A stretch of DNA of 7,608 nt from Melioribacter sp. GTDB taxonomy: Bacteria; Bacteroidota; Ignavibacteria; Ignavibacteriales; Melioribacteraceae. The translations under genes and the position numbers were made by a program. Positions 1-6,428 of the stretch are shown piece by piece. The DNA is taken from contig JAENZU010000152.1 of the NCBI GenBank assembly GCA_016841125.1, positions 1-7,608 of the forward strand. Direction: 5' to 3'. Every line of letters begins with the position of its first letter. Positions within the stretch are counted from its first letter, which is position 1. The notes below the pieces were generated by a model. The model saw nothing but the letters and a program-made list of their open reading frames with translations. It was not told the origin of the DNA and searched no databases.

Positions 1-2338
1 GAGAAACTGAGCCGAATAAATTATCGAATGATGTGGAATTATTATCTCTGGTAAAATTAAGTGACAATTCGGAATCTGAGAGATAAAAAATATTCTCCTC
101 ATCCGCATTGATAAATTGATCGATCGTCATATCAGTGTTAATGCTGAAATTACTCGAATCGTTCGATACTTTCCCTTTACCGCTTCCGTCCAGTGTTAGT
201 TTATCATTCTTCAGCAGTGTAGCAATCAAAGCAAAATCCTTAAAACGAAAATCGAATTCGAAATCAATTTCCTTCGATTGGATTTCCGATTCGATCAATT
301 CGCTTTCCCGTAACACAATTACGCTATCAATATTTTCATTTTGAAATGAAGTTATGTCTGCAACCTTTTCGGCAAAAGAATTTGATATCATCGAGGATTC
401 ATACTGCAATAATGAGATTGCATCAGTAAGTTTGAATGCTCCCTCAATATTAAAATCAAGAAAATCAGAAGTTAAATTAATCGATCTGAATGTAGAATCT
501 CTTTTTAAATCAAGCTGAAGTTTGGCTCCTTCAATCTCCCTTGAATTGAATTCGGAGGAGTCGAGATTCACGATGAAAGTTCCAACGGTTTTATCCAAAT
601 CCAGCCCTTCACCGTTAGCGCTGAAATCGAAGTTGAGTAATGATGCATAAGCACTATCGCCCATAAAAGAATATAGATTAAAGTTCTTCAATGTGCCGGT
701 CAAATCGTAAACCGGATTTTCTTCATTTGTCAGATTTAAATTGCCGGCTACCAAAATTCCTGATCCGTTAACATCACCGGAAATGTCGAGATCAATATTT
801 TTAGAAATTGAATTTGCCGTAATTTGTAATTTACCAACTTTGTATCCGTTGTAAAGTGAATTAGAGATTTCAGTATTCAGCGCGGCAGAAATTCTAACTG
901 GGTCGGTCCCTTTACCCTTTATCTTTCCCTTTGAATTCAATCTAGTTTGAGTTCCGATAACCGGTTCTAAATTTAATTTTGTCGTCTGAAAATCAACATC
1001 GTAAGTGATATCTTCTTTTTCAAAATTTAATTTACTGTTAAATTTCAACTTGCCGTTCCCGATATCGCCTGCAAAATCGGCTGAGAAATTTAAAGGCTTC
1101 CCTTTATAATTAATAGATGCATTGTTTACGATAAGCCCGGGGTATTGACTCAGCTCAAGCTCCGGCAGAAGCGTGATTACGTTGGAGTAATCCAGTTTTG
1201 TATTCCGCATTGCAAGATCGAAATTAATATCTTCGGGATTGTGCAGATTTGCCACAGAACCTGAACCCTCAATGTGCGTGTCTAAATAGTTCACATTAAG
1301 TTTACTGATATTCAGATTCCCAAATTTACCGCCGGCTTCAAATGAAACTTCAATTGCGCCTTTTAAAAAATCAACATCTCGTAAAAAAACAGAAAGATCA
1401 TTAAAATGAAAAGGTTTTGCGTAGAGTGTAACCTCAGTCGGATATTCTTTAAAGTTATTTAAATCTACATCTCCAAAGAGATTTAAACTATCAAGTTTCG
1501 CTGAGATGCTGACATCCGTCCGCTCGGTTTTGAGCGAAAGTGATTTTACGTTAATACCCGTGGGTGATAATTCAATACTGCCGGATAAATCATTAAGTGT
1601 AAAATTTTTAATATTTGTTTTACCCTCTAAATTTTGCAGCAGAAGTTTGTAGTTTGATTTAGACAGACTAACCGCAGCCTTTAAAATTAAATTTGTGTTT
1701 TTGATATGGAAGTCATCAAAGTTTAAATAGGAATATAAATTTTCTCCTGCCCGGTTTTCATAGGTTTTACGTGTAAATTCCAGGTCTCTAATTGCGAGAT
1801 AATTTACTTGAATGTTGAACGGAAATCCGCTGCCGGAACCTGATGAATCTGCCTCTTCAACAAAAGAAGTATCTGTAGTGCTCGATAGATTCTCTAAATT
1901 CCAAATTCCCAAAGAATCCTGCAGCAGATTTATTTTAACACGGTCGAGCTCAACTTTTTTGAGGAAAATATTTTTAAAAAGTAATTGAGTCAGAATTGTA
2001 TTTACTTCAATTTTTTCTGCCGAAAAAAGAGTATCGCCGTTTGTAGTAAGTGATGGTTCGAGGATAACGAGGGAAGTAAAAATGGTGCCTCGAATATCTT
2101 TTATATTCAGTTTACCATTGATGCCCTCATTTACTGCCGTTTCAATTTTGTCTTTTAAAATATCACGAAATGTTTTGGTTTGCGAAAAGCCGAGAAGCAA
2201 GAGGATTATAACAAGTATAGATATTCCGGTAAATATGAAAAAATTTACAATCTTTCTGAAAAGCGGTTTTTGCTTATTTTGTTTTTTGCTTTCAGAAGTC
2301 TTCTTACCGAATCCATCACTCTTTTTTTTACTAGCCAA
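1..2338 (-). CDS. AsmA/TamB-like inner-membrane-anchored envelope protein (3' end outside window)
   Basis: One frame is open from 2362 to the left edge with no stop. I place the start at TTG 2338, 4 nt after rfaE2, because no ATG occurs near the front of the frame. A GGAAAG lies 14 nt upstream, which is rather far. The 779 visible residues begin with a Lys-rich cytoplasmic stretch (1-29) and one transmembrane segment (about 30-51, with ISILVIILLLLGF). Then follow long beta-rich repeats. Residues about 70-150 (GKLNIKDIRGTIFTSLVI, then KKVELDRVKINLLQDSLGIWNL) match the AsmA/TamB N-terminal pattern. A short Ser/Gly linker sits near 165-173. Repeated short strands such as LNFEKEDITYDVDFQTTKLNL continue to the edge. 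The family forms long hydrophobic grooves across the periplasm for lipid transport or outer-membrane protein assembly. The C-terminal DUF490 domain that would prove TamB is not visible, so another AsmA-like protein is possible. Confidence 0.78.
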   Translation of the reverse strand, partial: MASKKKSDGFGKKTSESKKQNKQKPLFRKIVNFFIFTGISILVIILLLLGFSQTKTFRDILKDKIETAVNEGINGKLNIKDIRGTIFTSLVILEPSLTTNGDTLFSAEKIEVNTILTQLLFKNIFLKKVELDRVKINLLQDSLGIWNLENLSSTTDTSFVEEADSSGSGSGFPFNIQVNYLAIRDLEFTRKTYENRAGENLYSYLNFDDFHIKNTNLILKAAVSLSKSNYKLLLQNLEGKTNIKNFTLNDLSGSIELSPTGINVKSLSLKTERTDVSISAKLDSLNLFGDVDLNNFKEYPTEVTLYAKPFHFNDLSVFLRDVDFLKGAIEVSFEAGGKFGNLNISKLNVNYLDTHIEGSGSVANLHNPEDINFDLAMRNTKLDYSNVITLLPELELSQYPGLIVNNASINYKGKPLNFSADFAGDIGNGKLKFNSKLNFEKEDITYDVDFQTTKLNLEPVIGTQTRLNSKGKIKGKGTDPVRISAALNTEISNSLYNGYKVGKLQITANSISKNIDLDISGDVNGSGILVAGNLNLTNEENPVYDLTGTLKNFNLYSFMGDSAYASLLNFDFSANGEGLDLDKTVGTFIVNLDSSEFNSREIEGAKLQLDLKRDSTFRSINLTSDFLDFNIEGAFKLTDAISLLQYESSMISNSFAEKVADITSFQNENIDSVIVLRESELIESEIQSKEIDFEFDFRFKDFALIATLLKNDKLTLDGSGKGKVSNDSSNFSINTDMTIDQFINADEENIFYLSDSELSLNFTRDNNSTSFDNLFGSVS

Positions 2339-2342
2339 TTGT

Positions 2343-2822
2343 TTATTTATATCTTTCCAAAATTATATTAATTATTCCAGAGGTAGATTGATCAGTAATA
2401 AATTTAATTCTTTCCACTCTACCGCCATTACTTTCTACAATATCTCTGCCTACAATGCTTTCTAATTCCCAGTCTGCACCTTTAACAAGTACGTCAGGTA
2501 TCAAATCGGAGATAATTTCTTTAGGCGTATCATCGTCAAAAAATGTAACATAATCAACAGCTTTAAGGTTGCAGACTAAAAAAGCTCTCTCATCTTCATT
2601 GAGTATTGGACGCTTAGTTCCCTTAATTCGTTTAATTGAAGAGTCGGAATTAATTGCAACAATTAAAATATCTCCAAAAGATTTAGCTTTGTTTAAATAG
2701 TCAACATGCCCTGAGTGAAGTATATCGAAACATCCATTAGTGAATACAACCGACTTGTTTTTATCCTTTAGCCTATTACGTAATTCAACAATTTCTTTTC
2801 TTTGTGCTATTATATTTTTCAT
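2343..2822 (-). CDS. rfaE2: RfaE2-type D-glycero-beta-D-manno-heptose 1-phosphate adenylyltransferase
   Basis: This cytoplasmic nucleotidyltransferase joins heptose 1-phosphate and ATP to give ADP-heptose, the donor precursor for the LPS inner core. The 159-residue length fits the stand-alone form rather than the fused HldE. Motifs seen are FTNGCFDILHSGHVDYL with the nucleotide-binding HSGH (residues 36-39), KRPILNEDERA (70-80), VLVKGADW (111-118), IVGRDIVE and the late DQSTSG (144-149). The ATG overlaps the kinase TGA as ATGA and no strong Shine-Dalgarno is visible, so translation probably depends on ribosomes finishing the kinase frame. The tandem stops upstream would then be expected to lower its expression. 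The sequence itself is intact. It ends with TAA 4 nt before the TTG of the next gene. Confidence 0.95.
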   Translation of the reverse strand: MKNIIAQRKEIVELRNRLKDKNKSVVFTNGCFDILHSGHVDYLNKAKSFGDILIVAINSDSSIKRIKGTKRPILNEDERAFLVCNLKAVDYVTFFDDDTPKEIISDLIPDVLVKGADWELESIVGRDIVESNGGRVERIKFITDQSTSGIINIILERYK

Positions 2823-3814
2823 TTGATAGAGTTCTTTACAGTATTGAATAATTTATCTAATTCTATTGGCGATATACCGACTTCTTCGCATACAATTCCA
2901 CCGGCATAGTTAGCGAGATAGGAAGCTTCATATATGTCAGCTCCGGCAGTAAGTGCCATTGTCAAAGTGGAAATAACCGTGTCGCCGGCACCAGAAACAT
3001 CAGCTACATTGCGGGCTTTTGTAGATAAACGTCTTTCCGGTTTATCACGTTCGAATAATGCCATACCTGCTGACCCCAGAGTTAAAAGTACATATTGCGC
3101 GTTCAATCTATCCAGCAATTTTTGTCCGGCTTTGTTAATCTCTTCAAGGGAATTCAATCGGATTCCAAATGCGTCTTCGGTTTCTTTTTTATTCGGTTTG
3201 TGAACCGTTACGTTTTCGTACTCGAAAAAATTATCGAACTTCGGATCTACACTTACAATTATACCATTCTCGTTGCAGAATGAAATAGTCTATTATATTA
3301 AACGCTTTGTTAGAACGCCCTTGTTGTAATCCTCAAGTATAACTGCGTTGAGTACACTTTTCTGAGAGTAAAGATAATCCAAAATCTTATCTTCGGTCTC
3401 TTCTGATATTTCATTTTTAGCTTCTTTATCAATTCTAACAATATGCTGTTGTGCAGCAATCACACGGGTTTTAGCGGTAGTGGGTCTTGTAGAGTCAATG
3501 ATGATACCGTCAGGAGAGATGCCGGATTCTTTTAAAATATTTTTGAATCTGCTTCCGTCCACATCATCACCGATAATCCCAATCGGAATTGGTGTTCCGC
3601 CGAGAGTTAGGATATTATTTGCAACATTAGCCGCACCGCCGAACCGAAAAAATTCATCGTCAATTTCTACAACCGGAACCGGTGCTTCAGGGGAAATACG
3701 TTTTACATCGCCCCAGTAATAGCAGTCGAGCATCATATCCCCGATAACCGCAACTTTCTTCCCGCTGAATTCCTTTTTAATAGATTCTAATTTTTGTTCA
3801 GATATTTTCAACAT
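2819..3814 (-). pseudogene. rfaE1: RfaE1-type D-glycero-beta-D-manno-heptose-7-phosphate kinase, interrupted by tandem in-frame stops
   Basis: This PfkB-family kinase phosphorylates heptose 7-phosphate at C1 for ADP-heptose and the LPS core. The frame runs 331 codons, normal for a stand-alone RfaE1, but codons 174-175 are TAA TAG (3290-3295). Before the break (3814-3293) are VIGDMMLDCYYWGDV, RISPEAPVPVVE, FGGAANVANN, TRVIAAQQHIVRID and EDYNKG. After it, in the same frame with no other lesion, come GIIVSVDPK, HKPNKKE and the catalytic site DVSGAGDT (Asp at codon 278). The N-terminal piece has the sugar-binding half; the C-terminal piece has the ATP site and catalytic Asp, so neither alone should be active. 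No ATG follows the stops; a TTG at 3157 is the first ordinary restart and would skip 44 conserved codons. The end overlaps rfaE2 by ATGA. It could be a recent pseudogene, a sequence error, or a readthrough or split gene; I cannot decide which. Confidence 0.85.
3290..3295 (-). other. Tandem in-frame stop codons TAA TAG inside the kinase frame
   Basis: On the coding strand the frame reads ...AAG CGT TTA ATA TAA TAG ACT ATT TCA TTC..., that is KRLI-stop-stop-TISF. The frame is identical on both sides, so this is not a frameshift. The two codons lie between the EDYNKG loop and the strand GIIVSVDP. Changing only the first base of each would restore a sense pair (CAA CAG, GAA GAG or AAA AAG: Gln-Gln, Glu-Glu or Lys-Lys). 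Confidence 0.9.
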
Positions 3815-3815
3815 T

Positions 3816-4901
3816 TTACTTTCCGTAATTCCAATTAGCTAATTCATTTACTAAGTTTATTTTTACTACACCCGATTTGTGACCGAGCCACATATTCTTT
3901 CCGTCAAAATGCATCGAGAGAATTGAGTCGGGTATATTGTCATCATTAATTTCTTTCACTTCGTTAGTGAAACGGTTAATTAAAACCAGCCCCCTTCCGA
4001 ATGGTTCTTTGCTCATTTTCCCAAATTGATATACGGAAACCCAAATCCAGTTGCCGGTTTTTTCGATGCAATAAATTCCATTGCCTTCCAGACCTGAATC
4101 AGTATCGAACTTCAGCCATTCGTTTCTTCTATCGAACCGGTATAGCCCGCCCACATTATAGGTCGGTCTTTCCTTGGTAATGAATTCATCCAATCCGATC
4201 CAAATCATATTCCGATCGAATAATATATCGGAAATAGAGACCTGCTCGCCTTCGCCGTTAAAATAATTGAGGCGGTTATCGTAGAAGATAAGAGATTCTT
4301 CATCGTCCACTTCGCGTGATTTATCATACTTGTGAAGCCCCCCTTCGGTTCCGAACCAGACCAGGCTGTCTCCGTCAACAGAAATAGTCTTAATTGTATT
4401 TGTTTTTTGATTCTTATTTTTGGTGAGATCAAAATCGTAAAATCTTCTAGTAGCAATATCATATTTGGTCAAATATTGAAATCTGCCTATCCACACAGCG
4501 TTTGCAAAATCATCATAAGTTATGGAACGTATCCAGTTTGAAAGCTGTCCGCCCAGAGCGAATTTTCTTTTGCTCCACCTGTCGGTTCTTTTACTCAGTA
4601 TAAATAGTCCGTCAATTGAGCCTGCCCATACAAACTCTTGATTAGCAGTGATGCAGTAAACAAAATCATTCTGCAGTTTACCGTTTGCGGAAGAATAGTT
4701 TTCAATGCTGCCGCTTTTCAAATCGTAGCGGAAAATGCCGTTGCCGTTAGTTGCAAACCAGACCGATTCACCATCATCGGTAATATCCTGCACTTCGTTG
4801 CCTTCCAGCATGAATTTAAAACCAGCAAGCGATTGAGCTTTTAAATTGAAGCCGACTAAAAACAAAATGAGTAAAAGAAGAGTGATGATTTTAGACTTCA
4901 T
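3816..4901 (-). CDS. Secreted seven-bladed beta-propeller protein (Reg_prop-like), function unknown
   Basis: I start this gene at the ATG at 4901, giving 361 residues. It then begins with a clear signal peptide (MKSKIITLLLLILFLVGFNL, likely cut after ...LKA). A GGAAAG sits 8 nt upstream. The longer frame from TTG 4970 would bury the signal peptide. The mature protein has seven regular repeats built on (V/I)W(F/I)G..GG(L/I)..(Y/F)D. The key Trp is at residues 48, 92, 137, 182, 234, 287 and 338, spaced 44-53 apart, which is one beta-propeller of seven blades. The repeats resemble the 'two-component regulator propeller' repeats of hybrid sensor kinases, but no transmembrane, kinase or regulator domain follows. 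It is therefore a free periplasmic or exported propeller. There is no lipobox Cys, so it is not a lipoprotein. It lies 1 nt before the heptose kinase. A role in envelope assembly or sugar binding is only a guess from context. Confidence 0.85.
   Translation of the reverse strand: MKSKIITLLLLILFLVGFNLKAQSLAGFKFMLEGNEVQDITDDGESVWFATNGNGIFRYDLKSGSIENYSSANGKLQNDFVYCITANQEFVWAGSIDGLFILSKRTDRWSKRKFALGGQLSNWIRSITYDDFANAVWIGRFQYLTKYDIATRRFYDFDLTKNKNQKTNTIKTISVDGDSLVWFGTEGGLHKYDKSREVDDEESLIFYDNRLNYFNGEGEQVSISDILFDRNMIWIGLDEFITKERPTYNVGGLYRFDRRNEWLKFDTDSGLEGNGIYCIEKTGNWIWVSVYQFGKMSKEPFGRGLVLINRFTNEVKEINDDNIPDSILSMHFDGKNMWLGHKSGVVKINLVNELANWNYGK
3819..3824 (-). promoter_or_regulatory. Shine-Dalgarno site of the heptose kinase
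   Basis: GGAAAG on the coding strand lies 4 nt before the ATG at 3814, overlapping the last codons of the propeller gene. The spacing is short but usable. It shows that the broken kinase still has an intact translation start. Confidence 0.5.
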
Positions 4902-5652
4902 ATTCTTCGCTTTCCAATATTTTTTTCTCTTTGAATATGACTGCAAATTCTTTTTGAAAACCGGCTGCAAGAGCTTCTTTAAGTTTTTTGTAATCGACCA
5001 GAGTATTTAATATTGTTTCCAGTTCAATCGTTCGGCTGCCTAATTCATTTCGTAAATGATCTCTGGTTTTTTCATCCGTCAAAAAATACTCGGGCAGTCT
5101 TTTGTGAAAAGTGCCGCATAAAATTGAACCATGCTGAAGTATAACATTACTCAATTTTCTTTGAGCACTGCCGATTACTTTTTTGCCTTCAAATTTCACC
5201 TCGTTTTTTGCGGTACTCGCAAAGCAAAGTCCGCCGGATGCCTCTTTTAGCACTTCGTTAAAATTCGGCTGAACTGATTCCAGTTCGGCAAATTGCAAAG
5301 TGTTATCGTACATTTGCAGCCCGCGAATCAAAGCAATAGAAATTTTTTGATAAAGTTCTTTTGCGCTTAGCTCAATTGAAATCGGAACTACAACAGAGTA
5401 TGTTATTTCTTCAGCGTGAAGAATTGCTCTTCCGCCGGTTGGTCTTTTAACTACATCCAAATTATCCAGCGCTGCTTTCTTTAAATCAATTTCATCGAAG
5501 CTCTGGTTTTTACCAAGTGAAATTGTGTAAGGGTCCCAACGATACAATCGAAAAAATGCCTCGTGAGGGAGGCAATTTTTCGCTAAACTAATATCGAAAT
5601 TCATATTTTGCTCACCGGTCAATGAGCCGGTATCAAGAAAATGCCAGTCCAT
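4891..5652 (-). CDS. Lipoate/octanoate transferase family protein, LipM-type (BPL/LplA/LipB fold)
   Basis: This is a cofactor acyltransferase of the biotin/lipoate ligase superfamily and probably acts in lipoate synthesis or attachment. Of 253 residues, the recognisable motifs are the substrate loop KRPTGGRAILH (69-79), SGGLCFAST with Cys143, GKKVIGSAQRK (156-166) with Lys158 as likely catalytic lysine, and VILQHGSIL (170-178). Cys143 sits where LipM/LipL-type octanoyl and lipoyl transferases carry their catalytic cysteine. LplA ligases lack this Cys and have an extra C-terminal domain, absent here. I therefore favour octanoyl-ACP:protein transferase (LipM) over ATP-dependent ligase, without being certain. 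The start overlaps the lpxA stop by one base and the Shine-Dalgarno is weak, so translation is probably coupled. The 3' end overlaps the propeller gene by 11 nt. No lipoate-dependent enzyme gene is in view, so its place among lipid A genes is unexplained; both draw on acyl-ACP. Confidence 0.85.
   Translation of the reverse strand: MDWHFLDTGSLTGEQNMNFDISLAKNCLPHEAFFRLYRWDPYTISLGKNQSFDEIDLKKAALDNLDVVKRPTGGRAILHAEEITYSVVVPISIELSAKELYQKISIALIRGLQMYDNTLQFAELESVQPNFNEVLKEASGGLCFASTAKNEVKFEGKKVIGSAQRKLSNVILQHGSILCGTFHKRLPEYFLTDEKTRDHLRNELGSRTIELETILNTLVDYKKLKEALAAGFQKEFAVIFKEKKILESEEYEV
4910..4915 (-). promoter_or_regulatory. Shine-Dalgarno site deciding the propeller start
   Basis: On the coding strand this reads GGAAAG, 8 nt before the ATG at 4901 and inside the 3' end of the LipM-like gene. 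The good spacing, with the signal peptide that follows directly, supports 4901 over the upstream TTG at 4970. The same hexamer recurs before the kinase start (3819-3824) and the TamB-like start (2353-2358). Confidence 0.6.
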
Positions 5653-6425
5653 TATTTGAATCCGGTGCGTTTTACTTTGCTCAAAAATTCCAAAATAATT
5701 TCAACATTCGGATGATTCGGATATTTTCCTTTCATTTTAACCTTAGCCTGAGATTGATTCAAGCCGGATTTATAGAGTATCATAAATGCATCTTTTATAG
5801 TAGCTATATCTTCATTTGAAAATCCGCGTCTCCTCAATCCAATTACATTTACACCTGCAAATTTAACCGGTGTACCGGCGGCAATGACGTAGGGAGGAAT
5901 ATCTACCGTAGTGCGGAAGCCTCCGCCTATCATTGAGTGACCGCCAATTCTCACAAATTGATGAACCGGTACCAAGCCGCCTAAAATTGCCCAATCTTCA
6001 ATTACCACGTGACCACCAAGCTGAACAGCATTGGCAATTATCACGTTGTCGCCAACAATGCAATCGTGAGCAACATGGGCATAAGCCATAAGCAGACAGT
6101 TTTTACCAATCTTAGAAAATCCGTTGTCGATGGTTCCCCTGTGCAGGGTGCAGAATTCTCTGATAACCGTATCATCCCCCACATAAAATAATGACTTTTC
6201 ATCACTAAACTTAAGGTCTTGAGGCAAGTTTGAAACTGAACATCCCTGAGAAAATTTTACTCTTTTACCAATTCGCGCGCCGTCATAAACTACGCTGTGC
6301 GGTCCAATGATTGTATCATCACCAATTTCTACATCAGCATGTATAATTGCGTAAGGACCAACTTCAACATTTTCGCCAAGTTTAGCTTTAGAACTTACAA
6401 TTGCGGTATCATGAATTTTCAACAT
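5652..6425 (-). CDS. lpxA: LpxA, acyl-ACP--UDP-N-acetylglucosamine O-acyltransferase
   Basis: This cytoplasmic trimeric enzyme moves a 3-hydroxyacyl chain from ACP to the 3-OH of UDP-GlcNAc, the first step of lipid A synthesis. The protein is 257 residues, close to the usual ~260. Residues 1-185 form left-handed beta-helix hexapeptide repeats (for example VEVGPYAIIHADVEIGDDTI). The C-terminal helical domain begins near GLRRRGFS. The catalytic His is H120 in AHVAHDC (E. coli H125). H139 and H155 match E. coli H144 and H160. The acyl-chain ruler position (E. coli G173) is Gly168, which in known enzymes goes with a long hydroxyacyl chain rather than C10; that reading is inferred. The ATG lies 3 nt after the fabZ stop, with an AAGGA about 13 nt upstream. 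The TAA stop shares one base with the next ATG (TAATG), suggesting coupled translation. Confidence 0.97.
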   Translation of the reverse strand: MLKIHDTAIVSSKAKLGENVEVGPYAIIHADVEIGDDTIIGPHSVVYDGARIGKRVKFSQGCSVSNLPQDLKFSDEKSLFYVGDDTVIREFCTLHRGTIDNGFSKIGKNCLLMAYAHVAHDCIVGDNVIIANAVQLGGHVVIEDWAILGGLVPVHQFVRIGGHSMIGGGFRTTVDIPPYVIAAGTPVKFAGVNVIGLRRRGFSNEDIATIKDAFMILYKSGLNQSQAKVKMKGKYPNHPNVEIILEFLSKVKRTGFK

Positions 6426-6428
6426 TAT

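Noticed and set aside
2311..2330. T-run on the plus strand as a possible terminator
   Set aside because: No GC-rich hairpin precedes it, and on the coding strand it is the Lys codons at the start of the TamB-like gene.
2082..2465. Plus-strand open frame of 127 codons across the rfaE2/TamB-like junction
   Set aside because: It is antisense to two well-supported genes, has low-complexity Phe/Leu/Ser-rich content from complementary A/T-rich codons, and shows no recognisable domain.
2934..3283. Overlapping plus-strand open frames opposite the kinase C-terminal half
   Set aside because: They mirror conserved kinase codons on the other strand, which fully explains the sequence; no start signal or domain is present.
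3290..3295. Genetic-code reassignment of TAA/TAG to Gln
   Set aside because: lpxC-fabZ, lpxA, the LipM-like gene, the propeller and rfaE2 all end in TAA at the expected protein length, so TAA is a normal stop here.
3158..3300. Frameshift in the kinase
   Set aside because: The 135 bases between the first fragment and the TTG at 3157 keep the same frame and encode conserved kinase sequence; only the two stop codons interrupt it.
4205..4462. Second minus-strand frame of 85 codons inside the propeller gene
   Set aside because: It is an out-of-frame shadow; the propeller frame carries the regular repeats through this region.
4902..4970. Longer N-terminus for the propeller gene starting at TTG 4970
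   Set aside because: It would place 23 charged residues before an obvious signal peptide and overlap the LipM-like gene by 80 bases; the ATG at 4901 has a well-spaced GGAAAG.
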